DNA of 64,000 bases from Pyxicephalus adspersus (lineage: Eukaryota; Chordata; Amphibia; Anura; Pyxicephalidae): assembly GCF_032062135.1 (NCBI RefSeq), contig NC_092864.1, forward strand, positions 17,382,931 through 17,446,930, written 5' to 3'. Positions 54,331-64,000 of this stretch are shown here, in pieces. A model generated the notes under the pieces. The model was not told the DNA's origin. It did no database searches and saw only the letters and a list, made by a program, of their open reading frames with translations. A program made the position numbers and the translations under genes. Position 1 is the first letter of the stretch; the number at the start of each line of letters is the position of its first letter.

Positions 54331-54836
54331 TAGGTGAGTCACATGAGGTTAGTTCTGCTTTAGGTAATGTAGAGATATTGGATGATTGTCACAAGAAATC
54401 ATCTTTTGTGATCATTTCCAATGACAGGTGAACTAACAAACGCCATACACACAGCACCCTTCTGTTCGTTGGAAGAACAAGCAATTGGCAACCCACTTTG
54501 TTCTTCTTCATAGGAATACGACGATCATTCCCAATCATTCATCCACCATGTTTTATTAACAACGTCTGGGGACTGCTGTACACGTGTCAGATTTTCATCG
54601 GAGACAGCCGCAATCACCTGTCTTATACGAGAATCATCTGACACTTGTATGAAGCTTTACTCTTTAGAAATCAATGGGGCCGTAAGACTTTTACAACATT
54701 TGTTTTGATTTACCTAGAATGTGTTTAGATGATTTTAACTGACAGTCCCATTGCACTTTGAATTACCAACTGTCTGACCTTACGCATGAACTTTGACAAA
54801 CCGTGTATAAAATGAAACAGCAAATCTCTACTGCAG

Positions 54837-55285
54837 TGATGGAGACATAATCCTGCTCCTGTACAAAGCATTGGTCAGACCACATCGGGAATATGCAGTC
54901 CAGCTTTGGGCACCAGTTCACAAAAAGGACATTGGGCAATTGGAGAGAGAGCAGATAAGGGCAAGTAAATTAAAGGAATAGAGGAGCTGAGCTATGAGGA
55001 GAGATTAGCTGAACTGAATCTATTCTCCCTTGGGAAGAGACGTATAAGGGGGGACATGATCACCCTGTATAAAGATATTTAAATGGTCCATATAGAGAAC
55101 TCTCTTCCCATTATTCACTTTGAGATCATTACAAAGAACAAGAGGGCATTCTTTGCGTTTGGAGGAAAAGAAGTTTAAGCTCTGGATATAGAAGGGATTT
55201 TTCACTGTAAGGTTTGTGAAAATGTGGAATCAACCATATATGATGCAATCTATCGGTGGCATTAACAAAGCAGATTTTATTTGAA
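54837..55285 (+). mobile_element. CR1-like LINE reverse-transcriptase remnant
   Basis: Conceptual translation with frame changes gives [56 protein letters not shown] and [12 protein letters not shown]. This is the C-terminal pattern (LVRPxLEYxVQxWxP...RxLxLFSLxKRRxRGD) of CR1-type non-LTR retrotransposons. Stops and frameshifts show that it is dead. Confidence 0.78.
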
Positions 55286-55576
55286 TGAACGTGTTACTGG
55301 CCAGATTACCAGGTTAAAAAATGACTGCTAAAGAAATCTAATAAAGGGAGCACATATAAGGATTGGTGAGCTGCAGTTTATTGGGGGTTTGCTTTTGGGT
55401 TTAGACATAAATAGTGGCTGGGTTATGTTGTGCAATAATACATTTTTGTTCCAGAGACGTGAAGGTGTTCCGCTAATAATCCAAATATAATGAACTGTTA
55501 ATAAATAACATTTTTTTTTAATACTTTTTAACATGTTTACAATGATACCATATCTTCCATCGATCTGGTCTTACAG

Positions 55577-55737
55577 GAGGGTCATTTGCCATGGCGGTGT
55601 ATTTTGATCATCGGATAGAAGCTCCCAATTCTGCAGCATCCCCATCAAACATTTCTACGCACAGTCAACATGCTCTGCTGGCTGTGGCTTCTGTCAGCTC
55701 ATTGTCAGGAGGTTGCGTCGATGTTTACAGTGAACTG
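55577..55737 (+). CDS. ift140: ift140 exon 2 (start codon exon)
   Basis: Acceptor CTTACAG, then 14 bases of 5' UTR and ATG at 55591. Residues 1-49, ending [10 protein letters not shown] at donor CTG|GTAGGT. Confidence 0.95.
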
Positions 55738-58700
55738 GTAGGTTCAGCTTTCGTGGCACTTCATTTTTTTTACATTCAAAGTGGAAACTGCTGTATAAAC
55801 CATTTTCTAATTTAATGTTAAATATAAATATGAAAAGATTTGCTTGCAACCATGTAATCGGTTTTCAGTTTGCACTTAGGATTACCTCATCGTCATCTTA
55901 ATATTATTATTATACAGTATTTATATATCGCCAACATATTACGCAGCGCTATACAAAGTCCATAGTCATGTCACTAGCTGTCCGTCAAAGAACTCACAAT
56001 CTAACGCCCCTACCATAGTCATATGTCTTAATACAGTCTAATGTCAATTTTAGGCTGAAGCCAGTTAACCTATCCGCATGTTTATGCAAACATGGGGTCA
56101 ATTTTTAAATTTTTTTGAGGGAAGTCAATTACCCAACTGTATGTTTTTGGAATCTTTTTAGCATCTTTATCCCCTGTCCTCACTGTCACGCCACTGATAG
56201 TTCATTACTCTTCTTTGTGGTGTACTGCAATACACATGTGTCAAAGCCATGTTACCTTTGGATACCATTCAACAAAAATGGCACAGCAACATGGTAATAT
56301 AGATTAATGTAATTCACAAAACTGCTGTTAAAAATCTGATTCAGTTCTAAAGCCCAACTTCAGGCTTTATGCTTTGCGACCCCTTCTCTTCTTGAGGCTC
56401 CTCCAGTGCTACTTCTTGGGTTTTTTATTTTTTTTTCCTACCATTTTTTTACTTTTTTGCTTTTGGCCAATCACTTAATATGCTGATTACTCCCCTTGTG
56501 GACAGTGATTTTGAATAGGGCATTATTATACACTGAATTTATGGTGTTGTGCTCGGTGGCTGGGGTCTTTAAATTCAAGTTTAGTGAGGCTGGGTGTCAT
56601 TTACCCTAAGACACTGAGAGAATCTGTGGCAAAGAAAAGGTACTGCCAGGAATAGCTCTGGTTTGAAGGTATTGCAGTCAAAGCCATCCTTACGTATTAA
56701 TGACTTCTATTGTGTTCTTCATATGTTCTGTACAGGGCGAGCATGTCACTGCTTCACATGTGGAAAGGTCCTACCAGCCTACCTTGCTTAGCTGGCATCC
56801 AACAAAACGTCTTCTTGCTATGGGCTGGGCCATGGGAGAGGTAATTATTTTCAACGAGCAAGACAAAGAGCTTCACACAGTGCCACCAACACATGGAGCA
56901 GAGATCACATTGTTGATGTGGAGCATGAACAGTCGTCTGCTTACTGGAGACGTGGTAAATACATTACCCACTTTGAAGTGTTTGCTGTTAGAGGTCAACT
57001 TGATTATTAGGACAGCTAAGAAATTCACATTTCTAAAATTGAAATGCATCTATGGCCCTTTTAGTAGTAGGCATGATGTTTAGCCACAATAGAATCTCGC
57101 CTTGTAGCAGAGTTCAGTATTATGACCTTATAGCTCTGAGAATTTGGGTTAAATATCCTTAAAGATGCAGGTAGTAGGAAAGGGAGTTCTAAGTAGGAGC
57201 AGTGAGACTATAAGTGTTTAGCTTCATCCCTAAATCTGCTTTTCTAAGGCTTGGTCTACACGGACATTTTTAAAAACATTTGTAAACCTCTTACTGCATT
57301 TTTATGCACTTTTATTAGCGTTTTAAAGCTTGCGTTTAAAACACCGGAAAACCTCTATGCTGTGTTTTTCTGCGTTTATGTTTCAAGTGCTTATAAATGC
57401 GGAAAAACGCCCCTTTGAAATCAATAGAAGTGTTTACCCGCGTTTAATCACGTTTTCCAGCGTTAACCCCTCGTTTAATTTTTTAAACATTGCAAGCAAC
57501 GTTATAGATAACGCTCATAAACGTGCCTGAAGGAAACGTCCTGGTGTAGATTAGCCTATTGGAATGCATGGGAATTTGAAACATGGGCTTTTAAAGCCTC
57601 CGGTTAAACGCTGGGGAAAACGTCCGTGTAGACTAAGCCTAAAGTAGCCAGGGACCAATACCACCTGCCCATTGCCACTTTTTGTTTGTGCTTCTTTTTG
57701 GAACAACATTCTGGGCACTAATCTACAGTAAAATTAACACTGGGGCTAAATGAGAGGTAACCTAATTTGTATTTAATCTGCTTAATAAATGTTCACGTAA
57801 TGTCTACATTTACTTCCTATACCCTCTCTTTGCTGGGCTATCTCCAGGTAGTAAGTTTCCTTTCAAATTTCCACAGCCTGGTGGTAGGTTAAAGGTACAT
57901 ACTAGACAAAATGGAAGACGTAACCTTGCAATGCATACAAACATTATGCCAAGGTTTTATTTTTTTTTCATCAGAAATCTGTGAACCTAAATCCTGATAA
58001 AAATACATTTTATTTTTGAAGTTTGAGTTTGATCAGTGATATAGCAAGTAAGGAGGGGAGAAGATGGCAACATAGGCTTTAAGATTTAGACCTGTTTATC
58101 TTATAGTGCACACACTTATTCAGATAAAATGCACTTGTTTAATGGAATATTGAGAGGGCATTTTAAACTCTGATCAATTATATGTTGTTATCTGCTGTAA
58201 TTCAGTCAAAGTGTACATATTTAGTTGTATGGATTACTTTGTTTTTGTATTCTTATTATATATGCTCTTTTTACAACCAAACTGAGTTTACAGTAATATT
58301 GGTAATACTTATTTTTTAGAACGGTTTGTTGAATATTTGGAGATTGGATCAACGAGGTCGTGTTCAGGGTGCACCATTACTGAAGTTGGAGTACCACAAA
58401 CCGTTAACACATTGCCTCTTTAAACCGGTAGCCCCTGAAGAGTAAGTCACACAGATATTGCCTTATAAACACAAGCATTCCTAGAGTGTATTTAGTTTGA
58501 TGAGATGTAGAATGAAATGGAGTGCTCCAAATAAAAACTCTATTAAAATGTCCAACAGAACCATATGTTAAATGGACGGTATTGTTATTTAGGGGCTGAA
58601 AGTTTGCTTTCTCATTCAAAATAGAAGATTCTATCTAAATGCAAATGCAGTCCCAAAAGATCTTCCTTCTTTACTAGATTAGCATGGGATTAAAGCAGCT

Positions 58701-61700
58701 TGTCCATTGCAGAAGGGACTGGCGATCGGCCATCTTGATTAGCTGGGCTAAGATGACATAACTAAATCATCACTTTCCTGGCAGTAAGCAGTTCAGTGTT
58801 TTTTTTTTTTTTTTTGGTGGTGGTGGTGGGGGGTCGGCCTGTTATGTTGTACTTGTAGTTTAGTCCTTTGATTATTCATTTTTGTTTTGTTTTTTGTTTT
58901 GTTTTTTCAATTTAGTCAAACCTCCTTTTTCTAATCTCTCTATGACCTTCCACTAGGTTCCTGGTCCAGTTTTGTTCACTGGATCCTTAAATTGCATTCC
59001 ATAGTGCAATCCTGACATCTGTTTTTGGACTGATGAAGCATTTTTATTGCAATAAAGGATGTGAAAGGCAACGTTATCCCAATTGTTGCTGTCAATATAA
59101 CAGAATAGCTAAACTTTAAAAGTAGATCTGTGATTATTTTTTTTCAGGGATATGACACAGCTGGCCAAGGCTGCAGTTAGTGGGGATGAGAAAGCTCTTG
59201 ATAAATTTAATTGGAAGATGAAGACTGGCACACAGCAGGAATTTTCCTTCTTCCTCAGTACAGGAGATGGTAAGTACAAGGCAAATACTAAGTGATCCAG
59301 GCTGCTGTCTGCTTATTGCAAGGCACTGTCACATAATTAACAAGAACATGTCATGATAAAATAATTTCTGTGATCCATGTCTGTCAGTACATCTATACTA
59401 TGGGTGAACTGTACACATTACAGGCTCCAGCTGTCCAGTAGAGTATTGCTTACCCTTATAAATAAATGGAGCGTAGGTGTTCAATTACATCAGGAATAGC
59501 AACTGGCAGGGAGGTTAACCTACAAAGACAAGGATTTTGCTGGGCAGATTGAAGTCATGGGTTTGAGGATCTCAACAAACAATAGGTACAGTTGTCCTTT
59601 TAGTCATTCTCTGCCATATGCAGGATAAAAATAGTAAAATAATGTCACCGTTAGAACTGCCCTTCTGCCTACTGTTTATAGAGAATAACACACCAGGATA
59701 AATTTCCAAACAGAGACAAATTTCACATTGAAGTGTCTAGTAATTAAATGCCAAAATGGCAGCCACTGGAAACTAGCAAAAAGTGAGGGGTCCTCATTGG
59801 CAATCAATATGTCTGTCCTGTTGTATAGATAAATTACATCATTGGAATGGTTTCCATATCACATCAACTTATTGTCATTAGTGATGACCATCAAGAACAC
59901 CAAAAAAGCCAGGATAAGTGTGTGTGTTTTCTGCTTTCCTTGGTTACTTGGGCATAAAGATCCCATTGAAACCAATTACAGATCTCTGGTGAGATTTTTC
60001 TATAGTTGCTTCCCATTCCCACAAGACCATAACAAAGTTACTCCTCGCTTGCAGCTGGATTTTCAACTGTTTGCTAGTTATAAGCATAATGGTGCTTTCA
60101 TGTTTAAAGTGATATATTTTTGGCATTGTACAAGCAATCCTAGTTGGACAAAACCTTGAAATTACTTGGATGGCTCCATAACCTGACAAGATAAATTGCT
60201 GATCTCCCATTTAAAAAAAAACTTGGCTGTCATGATGAGCCTATGGATTTAACATTTTGAGTCACTTACCCCAGACTAGTTTGAAAATAGGAGGTATTGA
60301 TGTTACTCCAACTTTGTTCATTTGCATGCATATTCCAGGCTTAGACAATTTAAAACCTATGGGTCAGCATAACAGCCAGTAAACTAACATTTTTAAAGGA
60401 AAGTCAGCAATAGCAGGCCCTACATTGTCTGTCATAGGATTACTTTTTATGCAGTTGGCCTCTAGGTAGATCATGTGACAATGTTTATGTTATGCTCACT
60501 GAACTGTCTTACCCCTGTATATTTACCTTGGTGCAGAGGCACCAAAGGAGAAATAAAAATGAGCACCCAATTTTTATATCTGCTGGATAATGTGCATAGT
60601 GACTTTCTGTGTTCGGTTCTGTAGTATGTAGTGTGCACACTTTTATACAAGCTTTTGCATTTTTTTTCCAGGCTCCATACACTGGGTGAATGAACAGGGT
60701 AAAAGCAATCAGATAATTGTCATGGACAGCCCAGTACGCAAACTCCTCTTTATAGAGAAGAAATCCATGTTGGTGGTGATCTCTGAGAACTTCGTGCTGT
60801 CACGGTTCTTCATTACCCCAGAAGGGGATGCTGAGGAGATCTCAAAGGTGAGAATATTTTTAAAAGACGCATGTCACTAAAATTTACATCTGATTAAGTT
60901 GGAAGGGGAGTCAGTCTATCAGATGGATATTCATTTAGAGAGTGTCAGACAAAAAGTGGGATATCAGTGCTAAGCTTTCTATATAAACCCAGTGTCCTCT
61001 TTAAGGAATGACAGCAAGTGTTATGAAAGATTAAAAAAATGTTTCTCTTAAAGTAGGCAAGTTGATTAGTAGTTAGTTAGATTTTTTTGATTACTGGTAT
61101 GACTTGTATTTATGGTTGTCGAATGTGCTTTATATGTGGACAACAGAATCTTTCTTTTATTCTCTAATAGACTACTGGTAGGTAAAACAAGGCAAATCAT
61201 ATTGGTTACTAAGTGCAACATGAACTGTTCTGTCTTCACATACTTTAGGGGAGTGTCAAGCTCCAAAAGGTTTTTAGAAAAGGATTAAAATTCTTTCTCT
61301 TGAGGTTTTACTGCTTTTTGGGGCTTCAGTAGTAATGCGTGAACATGATGGCAAATGAAACAAAAATCTGAGCAGTGTTCTAGCCCTCCCCTATTCTGCT
61401 GAAGAAAAGACTGAAGTTCCTGTGTGGTAAAACATCAGCAGGACAGAAAGGGAAGATCTCTGTCATGGTGCCCAAGATAGCAATAAAAACTTGGCAAGAA
61501 TTCCAAACCTTCCCTGCCCTATCTGAAACTAAGACTAAAACGTTTTTGGTATGGCATAACTTAAAGCTCTTGCATGAATAGGTAAGCAAACAATATGTAC
61601 CTTCCCAAATTGAACTGTGACACTACAGCTCACAGTAGGAAGGTGTCAGCAGTTGAAGAGTGCTGCCAATTCAGAAAGCAGATATAGGTGTAGCTGACTG

Positions 61701-63301
61701 TTAAGCCACAAACTTGTGTAACAGTAGTAATAATATACATAGCCATTAATACAAGCAGCCAACGCCTACATGAGTGACAACCTTGCTCAGAATTTAGGAG
61801 AGGTGCAGCAGTGTTGCCATACCATCACAGTAAGCTAAATTAGGTGTATTTTACTAGCAGATTGAACTGGTATTTGTTGGCCTTTGCATTAAGACTTATT
61901 TTTTGATGGAAGGCTATAGTGCTACTCTTAACGTTTGCATACCCCATCTCTAATACATTACAGACTAATATGTGATAGCTTGTCTCATTTGGTATTTGTC
62001 CCACAGGTGAAGCTGACTGGAAGAATAGGAAAGACGACAGACATTCTTTGCGTTGAGAAGGCTTTGCTTGTTACAGCTACAGGAGAAAGTGTCATAAGGT
62101 AATTGACTCAATTGTAAAAAGCAAGAACATTTCAACACAAATACCCTGAAAAATTGTGGGTCTGAACAAGAATTTCTCATTCATATATGAAATATTTATT
62201 TAGGTGCATTCAATTCCAGGAAAAGAAAATAACTGGTGTAGATAATCATGTATTTATTGGCTAATTTAAGGCTAAAGATGAACCTCAGCAAATATAGGGT
62301 GTTGTTTTACCTTCTAAAGAATCATTTTTTTATGTTAATCCAGTCCAGTAATGTACACAGCTCTGGCAAAAAAAACATTATAGCATGTTCACTTTCCCGT
62401 CTATAAATAGACAGTAGAGGAGCAGCAGCAGGTTCCTGAAGTCATCGCCGTGCCAATCATATTCATGTTTTCCCTTAAAATCTTTGCAGATACTGATGCT
62501 TCTAAGAATGTTGATTAGCTCTGTTCCTCAGCAGCACTTGGGGCTCCTCCCTTCATTTTCCATGTCACAGGGTAGAGATAAAAAATCAAATTTATCAGAA
62601 GAAACCACTTCATGCCATGCTTGGGGAATTCTGCTTATGTTCCAGGCGACAGAAAATGCAGTGGTATATGTAATGAATACCTTACTAAAATTCTAAACTT
62701 CCTCCACACTATTAAAAGTTCCATTTAAAATGGCTAGAGTTACATTTTATGTTTATAGATTCGGAAAGGTTTAGGTAAATTTGACAAAACACTAAATACA
62801 TGATAAAAATTTCATAAGCAGTTGTTGCATTTAATGAAATCCACTTGCCAGTATAATGAGTAGATGCTGAGCTATAGGCAGTTGAAGGTGAGGATAAACT
62901 AGATTTTTCTAAAAAATGGCCTTTGCACTGCCCCTTTAATTTCCTGATCCTACTATATTGTATGAGGCTGCCCATCACTTTAAAGTGCCAGCAAAGATAT
63001 TCAAGAGGTGCTAGGGGAAGGGGGTAGACTCATCTTTTACTGTAATTTGCCTATAACTTGCTTGTATGCCTAGCTTGAATTGGCAAATGTTGGGAGATTT
63101 GCTTTAAACTTTAACCCAACAACTGATTTTTGTTCTGTTGCATATACTGCACAGATGATCATTGGTTGTTCTAACCTGTAAAATGTCATTTTAGGTTCTG
63201 GGACCTTGAGCGGGATGACAACTATGTCTTATTTCTGGATGAACAGTTGGGATTTGACGCAGAAGAGACTATCAACTGTATATCATATTGTGAATTTAAA
63301 G
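55591..63301 (+). CDS. ift140: ift140 (intraflagellar transport protein 140), N-terminal part in 7 coding exons; continues past right edge
   Basis: Joined coding exons: 55591-55737, 56736-56954, 58320-58441, 59148-59269, 60672-60847, 62007-62098, 63195-63301. All junctions are GT-AG and in phase, giving 328 residues of a protein that is about 1460 residues in human. The start [20 protein letters not shown] matches the family N-terminus, and the ATG has the context GCCATGG. The product is a core subunit of the IFT-A complex, which carries out retrograde transport and membrane-protein entry in cilia. The part seen is the WD40 propeller, with blades containing [34 protein letters not shown] and [13 protein letters not shown]. 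The C-terminal TPR region is outside the window. Confidence 0.96.
55898..56155 (-). mobile_element. V-SINE, 5'-truncated
   Basis: On the minus strand, part of the SINE middle (AACATACAGTTGGGTAATTG, GCATAAACATGCGG) and ATTGTGAGTTCTTTGACGGA are followed by a 3' tail GCGCTGCGTAATATGTTGGC and a (TAA)n run. The tRNA head is missing. Confidence 0.7.
56736..56954 (+). CDS. ift140: ift140 exon 3
   Basis: Residues 50-122, [20 protein letters not shown] through [20 protein letters not shown] and LLTGDV. First full WD40 blades. Donor GTG|GTAAAT, phase 0. Confidence 0.95.
57245..57641. mobile_element. Inverted-repeat element with GTCTACACGGACGTTTT termini
   Basis: The left end AAGGCTTGGTCTACACGGAC and the complement of the right end (GTCCGTGTAGACTAAGCCTA) form terminal inverted repeats of about 27 bases. 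The inside is rich in CGTTT/AAACG words in both orientations. It is 397 bp, has no coding capacity and its superfamily is not assigned. Confidence 0.75.
58320..58441 (+). CDS. ift140: ift140 exon 4
   Basis: Residues 123-162, [20 protein letters not shown] then [16 protein letters not shown]. No ORF call covers it; found from the DQRGRVQG block. Donor GA|GTAAGT. Confidence 0.94.
59148..59269 (+). CDS. ift140: ift140 exon 5
   Basis: Residues 163-203, [20 protein letters not shown] then [20 protein letters not shown]. The [14 protein letters not shown] block is invariant in vertebrates. Donor ATG|GTAAGT. Confidence 0.95.
60672..60847 (+). CDS. ift140: ift140 exon 6
   Basis: Residues 204-262, [20 protein letters not shown] then [20 protein letters not shown] and a block ending DAEEISK. 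Donor AAG|GTGAGA. Confidence 0.94.
62007..62098 (+). CDS. ift140: ift140 exon 7
   Basis: Residues 263-292, [20 protein letters not shown] then [10 protein letters not shown], ending in a split Arg codon at donor AAG|GTAATT. Confidence 0.93.
63195..63301 (+). CDS. ift140: ift140 exon 8 (last in window)
   Basis: Residues 293-328, [13 protein letters not shown], then FGFEKGEN-like [17 protein letters not shown], ending in a split codon at donor AAAG|GTAATC. The next exon lies beyond 64000. Confidence 0.94.
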
Positions 63302-63371
63302 GTAATCCATCTCTTATCTAGCCACCATCATATTGGTAATATTTGTGATTAAATTGTGTTTCTATATATTT

Positions 63372-63637
63372 ATAATAATAATATTAATTACACATTATTT
63401 ATATTGTCCATAATCATGTCAATAGCTGTCTCTCGAAGGGGCTCACGTCATATGTTTAGTACATTTTAAGGTCATTTTTTTTTTTTGGGGAAGCCGTGGT
63501 GGGAAACCGTAGTACCCGAAGGAAACCCACACAAACACAGGGTGAACCTGCAAACGCCATACAGGTAGAGCCCTGGCCAGGATTCGAACCTGGGACCTAG
63601 AGCTGCAAAGTGCTAACCTCTGAGCCACTGTGCTATA
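63372..63637 (-). mobile_element. V-SINE, near full length with intact Pol III boxes
   Basis: On the minus strand a tRNA-related head has an A box TGGCTCAGAGG (63617-63627) and a perfect B box GGTTCGAATCC (63580-63590). The central V-SINE core (GTGTGGGTTTCCTTCGGGTA) follows, then a decayed 3' tail ending in TTATTA repeats at 63372. V-SINEs of the DANA type have this structure. Confidence 0.85.
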
Positions 63638-64000
63638 CATAAAGTGACATTTTTGTTGGACACATGATTCTTCAAATTGCTGTGACTTTCTGGTTCTAGG
63701 CATTTAAGGAGACAAGGAGAGTTTTTTGGTACAGGGCAATATGGCTGCTGGAATGGATGTAACCTGGTTACAGCTTTCAGTATTGTAGATGTACTGATAG
63801 GAATGTTTTGCAATAGAAGTCTTATAAGAGAAGCAAATTGTTCACAACCTAATCTTCATTCTTACAGCAGATAATCTGGACAAACTTCTGTGATTTTTCC
63901 CTACTGAAAATCTAGCGTGTGTACAGTGGTCGACTGACGTTGTTTAGCAATCCACCTCCCACTTCTCCACCTCCCACCTCCCTTCTTCGTAAAACTGAAC
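63638..64000. other. ift140: Right edge of window, ift140 intron 8
   Basis: No exon is seen. GCGTGTGTACAGTGGTCGAC near 63915 looks like a terminus of the GTGTGTACG family that may continue past the edge. A C/T-rich CCACCTCCCA repeat closes the window. Confidence 0.35.

Larger units (their letters stand above)
53434..55576. other. ift140: ift140 intron 1, contents
   Basis: It contains GTGTGTACG-family fragments (about 53690-53775 and 54440-54650), a second ZNF143-like motif (53794-53812), an unclassified repeat (54110-54330) and a CR1-like LINE remnant (54837-55285). The 152-codon open frame at 53973-54431 spans repeat sequence and has no family resemblance. Confidence 0.5.
55738..63194. other. 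ift140: ift140 introns 2-7, contents
   Basis: Named contents are a V-SINE (55898-56155) and an inverted-repeat element (57245-57641). The remainder (for example 57650-58310, 59270-60660, 60850-62000 and 62100-63190) is AT-rich DNA in which I see no further exon or element. Confidence 0.5.

Noticed and set aside
53973..54431. 152-codon open frame on the plus strand
   Set aside because: It lies in ift140 intron 1, overlaps a dispersed repeat shared with 31480-31700, and its translation has no recognisable domain.
63580..63637. Possible tRNA gene with perfect B box
   Set aside because: The head is followed by the V-SINE core and an L2-like tail, so this is a tRNA-derived SINE and not a functional tRNA gene.
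1..64000. CRISPR arrays, toxin-antitoxin or phage-type systems
   Set aside because: Exon-intron genes, CpG promoters and vertebrate transposons show a vertebrate nuclear genome; the tandem repeats lack spacer structure.

Overview
The window is a piece of a vertebrate nuclear genome, most likely from an anuran amphibian and possibly a ranoid frog. Genes are split into short exons with GT-AG introns. CpG-rich sequence is confined to promoters. Introns are full of L2-type LINE 3' ends, tRNA-derived V-SINEs, hAT-like and other inverted-repeat elements, a Tc1/mariner remnant and microsatellites. The frog assignment rests on my recognition of the repeat families and is inference. The vertebrate gene identities are read directly from exon translations.

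Three conserved protein genes are present, in the same order and relative orientation as on human 16p13.3 (JPT2 - CRAMP1 - IFT140). (1) jpt2, minus strand: only the first coding exon (7813-7868) and its CpG/CCAAT promoter are in the window, and the rest lies beyond the left edge. (2) cramp1, minus strand: the complete coding region, 20 coding exons from 50325 down to a stop at 19098, about 1207 codons with every exon junction in phase. It encodes a SANT-domain chromatin protein. A long 3' UTR probably runs to about 15.0 kb, and a 15-kb intron separates the first and second coding exons. (3) ift140, plus strand: a non-coding leader exon ending at 53433 and coding exons 2-8 (55591-63301, 328 codons), the N-terminal WD40 part of the ciliary IFT-A subunit. 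The gene continues beyond the right edge.

cramp1 and ift140 are head to head around 52.5-53.4 kb. The ift140 side carries a perfect RFX X-box, the hallmark of ciliary genes. The cramp1 side carries a ZNF143-type motif and two alternative candidate leader exons. Either leader would place an upstream ATG in the same frame overlapping the main start.

Layout: 1-7812 jpt2 intron 1; 7.8-8.3 kb jpt2 exon 1 and promoter; 8.3-15 kb intergenic and repeat-rich; 15-19.1 kb probable cramp1 3' UTR; 19.1-35 kb cramp1 coding exons 2-20; 35-50 kb cramp1 intron 1, the densest transposon zone; 50.0-50.3 kb cramp1 first coding exon; 50.5-51.1 kb internal CpG island; 52.4-53.4 kb shared promoter; 53.4-64 kb ift140. 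No operon, CRISPR array, phage, secretion or defence system is present. I found no new multi-gene system. The points of interest are regulatory and repeat structures at a conserved locus.
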